64,000 nt of DNA. Origin: Aquimarina aggregata. Its GTDB lineage: Bacteria; Bacteroidota; Bacteroidia; Flavobacteriales; Flavobacteriaceae. Location of the stretch: assembly GCF_001632745.1 (NCBI RefSeq), contig NZ_LQRT01000013.1, positions 186,001 through 250,000 of the forward strand, in the 5' to 3' direction. Shown here piece by piece: positions 45,671-52,615 of the stretch. Made by a program: the position numbers and the translations under genes. The number at the start of each line of letters is the position of its first letter. Positions within the stretch are counted from its first letter, which is position 1. The notes under the pieces were generated by a model. It was not told where the DNA came from. It worked only from the letters and a program-made list of their open reading frames with translations, and made no database searches.

Positions 45671-46747
45671 ATGTATAGGATGAAAAATACAATCTCACAA
45701 ACCGTGGAAGTTAATCAAGTAAATGAGTCCAAAATTGGACAAGTTGATTTCGAAAATCTTGATTTCGGAAAAATCTTTACAGATCATATGTTTGTCTGCG
45801 ATTATAAAAATGGATCTTGGCAAACACCTAAGATTATTCCTTATGGACCTTTAACTATGGAACCATCTGCCCGTGTTTTTCATTATGGTCAAGCCGTTTT
45901 TGAAGGGATGAAGGCGTATAAAGATGATAATGGAGATACTTTTTTGTTTAGACCCGATGAAAATTTTAAACGAATTAACAAATCTTCTGAACGTCTAGCA
46001 ATCCCTGAATTTCCTGAGGAGTACTTTTTTGATGGTTTAAACACTTTATTAAAATTGGATAACGCATGGATCAAATCAGGTTCTGGAAATTCATTATACA
46101 TACGACCTTTTGTAATAGCAACTCAAGCCTCTGTATCAGCATCAGAAGCCGATGAATACAAATTTTTAATTATTTGCTCTCCCGCACAATCATATTATAG
46201 TGGAGATGTAAGCGTATTAGTTGCTGAAAAATTTAGTCGTTCTGCCAGTGGTGGTTTTGGTTATGCTAAAGCCGCGGGGAACTATGCTGGACAATTTTAC
46301 CCGACAAAACTTGCAAAAGAGCAAGGATACCAACAAGTTATCTGGACAGACTCTAATACCCATGAATATATGGAAGAAGCTGGAACTATGAATGTATTTT
46401 TTAGAATTAATGACACGTTGCTTACTGCTCCGGTTAGTGATCGTATTTTGGATGGTATAACTCGTAAAAGTTTAATTTCAATAGCCGAAAAAGAAGGCTA
46501 CAAAGTAGATGTTAGACCAGTAAAAGTAAGCGAAATAGTAGCTGCCGCTAAAGATGGAAGCTTAAAAGAGGTTTTTGGAGCCGGTACTGCAGCCGTAGTA
46601 AGCCCGGTTAAATCTTTTGGGTACAAAGGAGAACATTATGAAATAGAAAAACAAGAAAACTCATATGCTTCGTATTTCAAAAAAGTATTAATGGATATCC
46701 AATACAATAAAGTAGAGGATCCTTTTGGATGGAGATATAAAGTATAA
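45671..46747 (+). CDS. ilvE: branched-chain amino acid aminotransferase
   Basis: This is a fold-type IV PLP enzyme of 358 residues that makes leucine, isoleucine and valine from their keto acids. Visible features are GPLTMEPSARVFHYGQAVFEGMKAY cut into the family's start, the PLP lysine in AAGNYAGQFYPTKLAKEQGY, NTHEYMEEAGTMNVFF and FGAGTAAVVSPVKSF. A start at the ATG 45680 would remove only three residues. A 27-codon frame (45600-45683) ends over that second start with an ATGA overlap. Confidence 0.96.
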   Translation: MYRMKNTISQTVEVNQVNESKIGQVDFENLDFGKIFTDHMFVCDYKNGSWQTPKIIPYGPLTMEPSARVFHYGQAVFEGMKAYKDDNGDTFLFRPDENFKRINKSSERLAIPEFPEEYFFDGLNTLLKLDNAWIKSGSGNSLYIRPFVIATQASVSASEADEYKFLIICSPAQSYYSGDVSVLVAEKFSRSASGGFGYAKAAGNYAGQFYPTKLAKEQGYQQVIWTDSNTHEYMEEAGTMNVFFRINDTLLTAPVSDRILDGITRKSLISIAEKEGYKVDVRPVKVSEIVAAAKDGSLKEVFGAGTAAVVSPVKSFGYKGEHYEIEKQENSYASYFKKVLMDIQYNKVEDPFGWRYKV

Positions 46748-46770
46748 TAGTCTTCCAAACTATAACAATA

Positions 46771-46803
46771 AAAAAACTCCGGAAAATTATTCCGGAGTTT
46801 TTT
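46771..46803. terminator. bidirectional terminator, ilvE / pyrophosphohydrolase
   Basis: A perfect 14-base stem (AAAAAACTCCGGAA with its complement) has loop AATTA and T-runs on both strands, between convergent genes. Confidence 0.9.
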
Positions 46804-46809
46804 TATTTA

Positions 46810-47196
46810 TTATTTATCAAGTATTGCAGCTATATCTGGTTTAAAATAATTAGGCCCTTTAAGTACTTTTCCATCTTCTCTATAAATTGGATTACCATCT
46901 TCACCTAGCTTACTCATGTTACTACGTTGAATTTCATTAAAAACCTCCTCTATTTTGTGCTGCATACCATGTTCAATTATAGTGCCGCATAAAATATAAA
47001 GCATATCCCCTAAAGCGTCTGCCACTTCTATCAAATCATTGTTTTGAGCAGCTTCAAGATATTCTTCGTTCTCTTCTTTCATGAGATTAAAACGAAGTGT
47101 ATTTTTAGCTTCTCCTAAATCGGCTATTGGTTCATTTTTATATCCAATTTCAAAGGCAGTGTGAAACTCTTGTACAGCAGCGATTTTATCTTTCAT
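46810..47196 (-). CDS. MazG-type nucleotide pyrophosphohydrolase
   Basis: The 128-residue protein has the all-helical MazG/HisE-like fold with the metal site LMKEENEEYLEAAQNNDLIE and VADALGDMLYILCG (E-x-x-E and E-x-x-D). Such enzymes hydrolyse nucleoside triphosphates to monophosphates, often damaged ones. The C-terminal RSNMSKLGEDGNPIYREDGK and GPNYFKPDI are typical of this subfamily. It lies 55 bases from the divergent small membrane gene. Confidence 0.9.
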   Translation of the reverse strand: MKDKIAAVQEFHTAFEIGYKNEPIADLGEAKNTLRFNLMKEENEEYLEAAQNNDLIEVADALGDMLYILCGTIIEHGMQHKIEEVFNEIQRSNMSKLGEDGNPIYREDGKVLKGPNYFKPDIAAILDK

Positions 47197-47251
47197 CTAT
47201 CTATTATTTTTTAGTATTCAGTTCTTATATTTGCTGTAAAAATAATCATTT

Positions 47252-47443
47252 ATGTTTAGTACTGGTCAATTAATATTTGCAGGGTGTTTTGTTGTTGCTT
47301 TTATCGTTTTGATGATATTTAGCTACCGTAAAGACATCAAACTACATCGTAAATATTACAAAGGCAGTATTTTTATTTTAGTTGGTTTTATTGTTTTTAT
47401 CTTACTGTTATTTGCACTTAAGACATACCTACAACCTGAGTAA
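47252..47443 (+). CDS. small membrane protein, 63 aa
   Basis: Two hydrophobic helices (about 5-22 and 39-56) flank a basic loop (SYRKDIKLHRKYYKGS). This form of short protein is common in Bacteroidota. It lies 174 bases before the caspase gene on the same strand; the dyad promoter between them suggests the caspase unit begins separately. The function is unknown. Confidence 0.7.
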   Translation: MFSTGQLIFAGCFVVAFIVLMIFSYRKDIKLHRKYYKGSIFILVGFIVFILLLFALKTYLQPE

Positions 47444-47544
47444 ACCTTATACACTTCTTTTTGCATTACATACTTTCCTTTTTTAGATCAGTACATTTTG
47501 GTTATTGAAAGCTCAATCATTTTTTTTAATTAGCAACATTTAAA

Positions 47545-47592
47545 ATACCTTGTATTGGGTATGGATTAACGCTTCTATTATTAAGAGTTTTG
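47545..47592 (+). promoter_or_regulatory. dyad operator and promoter of the caspase operon
   Basis: ATACCTTGTATTGGGTAT at 47545-47562 is an imperfect inverted repeat. After 22 bases comes GAGTTTTG (47585-47592), a near -7 element. The same arrangement with 15 of 18 identical bases and the same 22-base spacing lies before the gasdermin-like gene (51763-51810). No TTG lies at the normal -33 place, so the dyad probably binds an activator, most likely the response regulator encoded in the locus. Confidence 0.65.
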
Positions 47593-47616
47593 AAATAACT
47601 AAAAACCATTACGACA

Positions 47617-48420
47617 ATGAATATCAAGGTACTTTGTGTTGGAATAAATCACTACTTAGGCATTTCAAAACTAACATCATGCATTAATGATGCAAAAGAC
47701 TGGCAACAATTATTTCATAAAGATTTACAAGTGCCAAAAAACAATATTACAAGACTTTCTTTTGGTCCCAAAACAAATGCCTCTACTATTAAAAAAGAAT
47801 TAAGAAAACTAGTAAAAAGTCTAGGAAAAGGAGATCTAGGAGTTTTCATCTTTTCTGGTCATGGAAACCAGAAATTCACTACGACAAACGGTTTACCTAC
47901 CATAAAAGAAGGTATTAGAGCAAGAGATAAATCTATTTATGAAAATGAATTACGTACCATAACAAATAAAATAAATCCCGAAGCATATTTTGTTTCTATA
48001 GTAGACGCATGCTACTCTGGCGGAGTAGATTTTAAAGAACTAATTCTCAAAAATTTAGAGAGAAAAAATCAAAACTTAGAAATAAAAAGTTATGCCAATA
48101 AAATTTTAAAAGAAAATTTAATCGCAAAAGAGAATTACCGAAAACTATTAAAACCACTTAACAAAAATTTTATTACACTTTCTGCCTGCAAACCAAATGA
48201 ATTAGCATATGGAGATTTATTTATCCGAGATCAAAATGCAAGAATGAATGGGGTACTGACCTACTATACTATAGGTTATATTAAAGACAACCCACAGATA
48301 ACGTATGCAGAGTTAATTAAAAAGTTACAAAATATTCTTCCTGACCAGTCAAAAGGACATGACCAAACCCCACAACTTAACGGGCATAAAAACATCATTA
48401 ATAATACAGTATTTAAATAA
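47617..48420 (+). CDS. caspase-like (C14) protease
   Basis: This is a 267-residue single-domain caspase-fold protein. The catalytic dyad is H82 in DLGVFIFSGHGNQ and C132 in SIVDACYSGG. The beginning, VLCVGINHYLGISKLTSCIN, is the first strand and loop of metacaspase-like p20 domains; LSACKPNELAYGDLF and GVLTYYTIGYI form the p10-like part. No signal peptide or prodomain is seen, so it acts in the cytoplasm. It begins a plus-strand unit with a 257-aa protein, sensor kinase and regulator. Known bacterial gasdermins are activated by a neighbouring protease of this kind; the gasdermin-like gene of this locus is at 51838. Confidence 0.9.
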   Translation: MNIKVLCVGINHYLGISKLTSCINDAKDWQQLFHKDLQVPKNNITRLSFGPKTNASTIKKELRKLVKSLGKGDLGVFIFSGHGNQKFTTTNGLPTIKEGIRARDKSIYENELRTITNKINPEAYFVSIVDACYSGGVDFKELILKNLERKNQNLEIKSYANKILKENLIAKENYRKLLKPLNKNFITLSACKPNELAYGDLFIRDQNARMNGVLTYYTIGYIKDNPQITYAELIKKLQNILPDQSKGHDQTPQLNGHKNIINNTVFK

Positions 48421-48444
48421 TAATCACCAAACAACTATAGTACA

Positions 48445-49218
48445 ATGCATGAAAATTTAAAATACACATTAAGATTAGACGAGAGCATCAAAGAATTTAG
48501 ATCTTTTAATGCTATGAACAGAAACACGATTCAATCCAGAGCAGAAATCGGAGATTGGCAACCAATTTATTCGGATATAAAATATGGTACCCACTATTTT
48601 TTATATGGAAAATTTTTAGGTGAAAAAGACGGGGACGATTTCATTATCAATAAAATACAACTATACCTACAAAACTATACAGGATCAGTTTCTATAGGAT
48701 TTAATGGCTACGTAGCTATGGATATTGTAGACCAAATGGATGAAAATGATCCTGATAACGATCCTAGATATACTTATCGAAAAAAATATTATCTTCATAT
48801 TGGTTTAGAAGGCTTTAAAATGGAAAGCAAAACTCAAAATTATCCTGAAGATCATACTACCCCATTAAACATAAGATTAAAACAGGGAGATATTTTAATC
48901 ACTAATCCGTTTTTCACTCCTGCAATACCCGATATTTCCTTGATTTATGATAATAAAAATAGAAACGAATCAAATTTTGTAGACGATTTATTTATGGAAC
49001 GAATGGGTGAAGATGTTTTTATAACTCCCGAAGGAGAAGAAGCCTTGATTAATTTACACCTATTAGATCTGATCTCAGAAGAATCATTACTAACAGCAGG
49101 TATAGATGATAAAAAAGAACCAACAAAAACAAAATTACTAAAAGCCAAAGCGTATAGAGAAGCTAGAGGAATAACATTTGCCTGTAGGCCCGAAAACGCT
49201 TTTTTCCAAATAAACTAA
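48445..49218 (+). CDS. unrecognised 257-aa protein of the caspase-gasdermin locus
   Basis: I do not recognise this protein. It has no signal peptide or membrane helix. The first 180 residues look beta-rich (YSDIKYGTHYFLYGKFLGEK, NYTGSVSIGFNGYVAMDIVD, KKYYLHIGLEGFKMESKTQN, LRLKQGDIL-like turns), and residues 185-245 look helical and acidic. It lies 24 bases after the caspase gene and its stop codon directly abuts the start of the kinase gene (TAAATG). The fixed position suggests a partner of the protease, for example a sensor, inhibitor or substrate adaptor; this is inference. Confidence 0.75.
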   Translation: MHENLKYTLRLDESIKEFRSFNAMNRNTIQSRAEIGDWQPIYSDIKYGTHYFLYGKFLGEKDGDDFIINKIQLYLQNYTGSVSIGFNGYVAMDIVDQMDENDPDNDPRYTYRKKYYLHIGLEGFKMESKTQNYPEDHTTPLNIRLKQGDILITNPFFTPAIPDISLIYDNKNRNESNFVDDLFMERMGEDVFITPEGEEALINLHLLDLISEESLLTAGIDDKKEPTKTKLLKAKAYREARGITFACRPENAFFQIN

Positions 49219-51111
49219 ATGAATAAGACACTATATGTTATTTTCTTTTTCTTGGGCCTTGGCTATCTCTCGGCCCAAGAACATTTTAAAGTGATTGATA
49301 ACCTGCGAAAATATGATCTAGAGAAAGAATTTAATCACGAAAACACGTATGACCCCTTTACTACTCGAATGATTCTATGGCAAGTAAATTTCCTTAAAGA
49401 ATTTGATATTTATCAAGATAAGTTTTCTTCGATAACACAGGAAAATGCACTTAATACAGAAAATATTCTTGGTAGGTTTTTATATTATATCAATTTAGGA
49501 GATTATCTTTTTTATAAATATAGCAGCAAAAATATCCAAGCGAGAAATGCTTATCTCGAAGCATTAAAAATTGCTGAAATGAATAACAGGCCTCAATTAA
49601 TTTGTGAAGTACTTAAACGACTACTTAAAATAAATAGATTTGATTACCTGATCGATAACACCTCTTCTAAGTTGTATATGGATCTATATAAAACAAATAC
49701 TTATGATCCTATTGAGGTAGCCTACTATACTTATTACAAGCTTATTTTATCTTTTCAATATTTCAAAAAGGAGCAGTGGGATCAGACGCTGGAAGATCAA
49801 CTCATCAATTTTACTGAAAATAGTAACCATTACTTTCTTAATGGTATGATATTTCAATTACTATCCAGTTACTATAATTTTTTAAAGGAGAACACAAAAG
49901 CTGTTGATTTTGAAAAAAAAGCGATAGCGAATTTTAAAAAAATTCCCTACAATTATAAATCTACACATTTAAAAACCTCGTACATAGCATTAGCACGATA
50001 TTACATTTCGCTAAAACAAATGGAAAATGCACATGCTATTTTACCAAAAATAAATAGCAAAGCATATAATAAATTAGAAGATGATCACAAAAAATATATA
50101 TTCTTTTATAACTCAATAATCGACTCTACACATAAAAATTACAAATCTGCTTTCAAAAACTTAATAGAATACACTTCCAGAACAGAGCAATTCCTATTAT
50201 CAAGTAATAAAAATGCTTATGACGAACTAGAAACTAAGTACCGAACAACAGAAAAAGAAAAGAAAATCGTACAACTACTTAATACCAACTTAAAATCAGA
50301 AGCGCATAGAATTCGCAATAGAAATCTCCTAATTGGATCAATTTCTCTCTTAGCAATGGCTATTCTAATTTCTTTTCTAGTATATAAAAACGTTAGACGC
50401 AAACAACGTATTGCCGAACAAGAACGTGAAATTGAATTTCAAAAAACAGAAAAATTACTTAAAGACCAAGAATTAACAGCTATTGATGCTATGATTGCTG
50501 GTCAAGAAAAAGAACGTCAACGAATGGCGAATGATCTGCATGATAATCTAGGAAGTACCTTAGCCACTGTAAAATTACATTTCAATCATTTAAAAAATAA
50601 CAGAGAAAATTCTAAAATTAAAAACAAAGAAGAATTATTTATTAAAACAAATGATCTATTAGATGAGGCTTATCAAAAAGTACGAACTATAGCACACGAA
50701 AAAAATAGTGGTGTAATGGCTAATCAAGGGCTTTTACCTGCAATAAAAAAACTAGCTAAAAATGCCTCAAATAGTAATGAAATAACTATAGAAGTTCAAG
50801 ATTATGGATTAGAAGAACGATTAGACAACACTCTTGAAATTTCAATTTTCAGAATGATTCAAGAATTGGTAGCCAATACAATTAAGCACTCAAAAGCTTC
50901 AGAAGTAAACATATCGTTAACCAATCATGATTCACTATTAAACATTATTATTGAAGATAACGGAATAGGTTTTGATGCCAAAATATTACCTCAAAAAGAC
51001 GGAATGGGTTTAGCCACTATCGAAAAACGTGTTGAACATCTTGAAGGAACTTTTGAGATAGATTCTACTATTAATAAAGGAACGAACATTATTATAAATA
51101 TACCAATATGA
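49219..51111 (+). CDS. TPR-type sensor histidine kinase (HisKA_3)
   Basis: The 630-residue kinase has a signal peptide (LYVIFFFLGLGYLSAQ), a periplasmic helical-repeat domain (about 25-365, TPR-like), one membrane helix (LLIGSISLLAMAILISFLVY, about 374-393), a coiled coil, a HisKA_3 domain with phosphorylated H441 (RQRMANDLHDNLGSTLATVK) and a HATPase_c domain (ELVANTIKHSKASEVNISLT, EDNGIGFD, DGMGLATIEKRVEHL). The type pairs with LuxR/NarL regulators. The regulator gene follows with a 4-base overlap. The signal sensed is unknown; the periplasmic part suggests envelope state. Confidence 0.93.
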   Translation: MNKTLYVIFFFLGLGYLSAQEHFKVIDNLRKYDLEKEFNHENTYDPFTTRMILWQVNFLKEFDIYQDKFSSITQENALNTENILGRFLYYINLGDYLFYKYSSKNIQARNAYLEALKIAEMNNRPQLICEVLKRLLKINRFDYLIDNTSSKLYMDLYKTNTYDPIEVAYYTYYKLILSFQYFKKEQWDQTLEDQLINFTENSNHYFLNGMIFQLLSSYYNFLKENTKAVDFEKKAIANFKKIPYNYKSTHLKTSYIALARYYISLKQMENAHAILPKINSKAYNKLEDDHKKYIFFYNSIIDSTHKNYKSAFKNLIEYTSRTEQFLLSSNKNAYDELETKYRTTEKEKKIVQLLNTNLKSEAHRIRNRNLLIGSISLLAMAILISFLVYKNVRRKQRIAEQEREIEFQKTEKLLKDQELTAIDAMIAGQEKERQRMANDLHDNLGSTLATVKLHFNHLKNNRENSKIKNKEELFIKTNDLLDEAYQKVRTIAHEKNSGVMANQGLLPAIKKLAKNASNSNEITIEVQDYGLEERLDNTLEISIFRMIQELVANTIKHSKASEVNISLTNHDSLLNIIIEDNGIGFDAKILPQKDGMGLATIEKRVEHLEGTFEIDSTINKGTNIIINIPI

Positions 51112-51734
51112 TAACAGTAGCTATTGCAGAAGACCACCAGTCTTTAATTGATGGTATCGAACTTCTTCTTAAATACGAAGAGGAAATAAGCATCGTAGGG
51201 ATGGCTAATGATGGAGAAGAACTAATCAATATTGTTAGAAGAAAACAACCTAAGGTAGTACTAATGGATATTCGTATGCCAAAAATTGATGGTATCGCAG
51301 CAACTCATATTATAAAAAAAGAATTTCCTTATACAAAAATAATAGCATTTTCTATGTTTGATCAAGAAGACGCTGTAAAACAAATGATTGAAGCCGGAGC
51401 ATCTGGATATCTCCTCAAAAATTCGCCCTTAGAAGAAGTATTAACCGCTATAAAGCAAATATCAAAAGGAGCAACCTATTTTGATGCCGCTCTTGACCCT
51501 TCACTTTTTTCGAAAGATGCCAAGCAAGAAATCAAAAAACAAATCTTATCAAAAAGTGAACGGGAAATTTTAAAACTTATCGGACAAGGGAAAACATCAT
51601 CAGAAATTGCAACAATTCGTTTTAACTCTGTTTCGACAGTAGAAACACATCGAAAAAACATCATCCGAAAACTTGGACTGCATGGCAAGGGAGAATTATT
51701 GCGATATGCCATTGAGAAAAAGTATGATTTTTAA
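51108..51734 (+). CDS. LuxR/NarL-family response regulator
   Basis: The receiver domain has the phosphorylated D54 in VVLMDIRMPKIDG and the conserved lysine in YLLKNSPLEEV. The C-terminal LuxR helix-turn-helix is LSKSEREILKLIGQGKTSSE, then SVSTVETHRKNIIRKLGLHG. The protein has 208 residues, the usual length. It overlaps the kinase gene by ATGA, so both are made together. I infer that it binds the dyad found before the caspase and gasdermin-like genes. Confidence 0.96.
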   Translation: MITVAIAEDHQSLIDGIELLLKYEEEISIVGMANDGEELINIVRRKQPKVVLMDIRMPKIDGIAATHIIKKEFPYTKIIAFSMFDQEDAVKQMIEAGASGYLLKNSPLEEVLTAIKQISKGATYFDAALDPSLFSKDAKQEIKKQILSKSEREILKLIGQGKTSSEIATIRFNSVSTVETHRKNIIRKLGLHGKGELLRYAIEKKYDF

Positions 51735-51762
51735 GTACATTTATTCTCAATAAACACTAAAT

Positions 51763-51810
51763 ATACCCTGTTATGGGTATTTTTTTATGCTTGATTGTGA
51801 GGTAGTTTTG
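51763..51810 (+). promoter_or_regulatory. dyad operator and promoter of the gasdermin-like gene
   Basis: ATACCCTGTTATGGGTAT at 51763-51780 has a 6-base dyad (ATACCC/GGGTAT). TAGTTTTG (51803-51810), an exact -7 element, lies 22 bases downstream and the start codon 27 bases further on. It copies the box before the caspase gene. Because TTTTTT follows the dyad, it could also stop transcription from the regulator gene; the copy at 47545 has no T-run, which favours the operator reading. Confidence 0.65.
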
Positions 51811-51837
51811 AGTAAAATCTATAAAAAACACTAAACA

Positions 51838-52542
51838 ATGAATTTTAAAAAAGAATTACGAAAAACATATGGATATGACCTTATTGATAGCCCTATAAGA
51901 AATCATAAACCACTACAATTATGGCTAAAAAAACCTTCTAATCCAGTTGAATTATATTATGAAAACATTTTACATGCATTAATATCGGATCAGAAGATTA
52001 GTATTATTGAAGATAATGCCTTTGCTGTAGATCATACTAAAAAATTAGAATACAAATTTAATCTCGGGATCACTGTTCTTGATGAGCTTCTTACTTCTTT
52101 AGGGTTAGGTAATTTAGGATTAAACACTAAATTTAATAAAGGAAAAAAAGTCAGTCTGAGTTATGACAGAAGTAAAACCTTAACCGTTGTGCAAGGTGAA
52201 TTGGCAAATTTTTTGAGCAATGCTGATTTTATACACCCAAATAGAGAATTATTAAGGAATGCCAATCGAAACAACATAATTGTTATAACTGGTGTAATTA
52301 TGGCAAAAAACATCAAAGCTATTATTGAAACTAATACCGACCTGAATATAGATTTAGACATTGAATTAAATAATATTGCAGAAGGAAAAGTTACATTTTC
52401 TAGGGTATCTGAAAGTAAAATTGAAATGATTTCAGAAGGAAATTCCTCATTTCCTATTGCTGTTAAGGCTAGTAAAATAGATTGGGATGATGGGGAATAT
52501 GATCAAATGAGGCTTATCACAGATCATAGAAATCTATTCTAA
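51838..52542 (+). CDS. probable bacterial gasdermin (pore-forming death effector)
   Basis: The 234-residue protein follows the order of motifs I know for bacterial gasdermins. These are an N-terminal helix into GYDLIDSPIRNHKPLQL (12-28), LGITVLDELLTSLGLGNLGL (76-95), VQGELANFLSNADFIHPNRE (118-137), IIVITGVIMAKNIKAII (147-163), and GKVTFSRVSESKIEMISEGN then PIAVKASKIDWDDGEY (183-221). A short tail QMRLITDHRNLF would be the inhibitory end removed by the protease. Gasdermins form large membrane pores that kill the cell. No cysteine exists in the protein, so the N-terminal palmitoylation seen in some relatives is not possible. The call rests on remembered family pattern plus the caspase neighbour; a profile search should settle it. 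Confidence 0.65.
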   Translation: MNFKKELRKTYGYDLIDSPIRNHKPLQLWLKKPSNPVELYYENILHALISDQKISIIEDNAFAVDHTKKLEYKFNLGITVLDELLTSLGLGNLGLNTKFNKGKKVSLSYDRSKTLTVVQGELANFLSNADFIHPNRELLRNANRNNIIVITGVIMAKNIKAIIETNTDLNIDLDIELNNIAEGKVTFSRVSESKIEMISEGNSSFPIAVKASKIDWDDGEYDQMRLITDHRNLF

Positions 52543-52557
52543 CAATTTATAAGCAAT

Positions 52558-52594
52558 AAAAAACCTCTTTGATAATTTTTCAAAGAGGTTTTTT
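52558..52594. terminator. bidirectional terminator ending the gasdermin locus
   Basis: A perfect 15-base stem (AAAAAACCTCTTTGA with its complement) has a 7-base loop and T-runs on both strands, between the gasdermin-like gene and the convergent M49 peptidase gene. Confidence 0.92.
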
Positions 52595-52615
52595 ATTATT
52601 AGTTACAGAATTATT

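Noticed and set aside
47252..47443. Small membrane protein as part of the caspase-gasdermin module
   Set aside because: It lies upstream of the dyad promoter, is of a type common in Bacteroidota, and is not close enough to be clearly co-transcribed.
51763..51786. Plain intrinsic terminator after the response regulator
   Set aside because: The stem is only 6 bases and the same dyad recurs before the caspase gene without a T-run, so an operator is the better reading, though it may also slow transcription.
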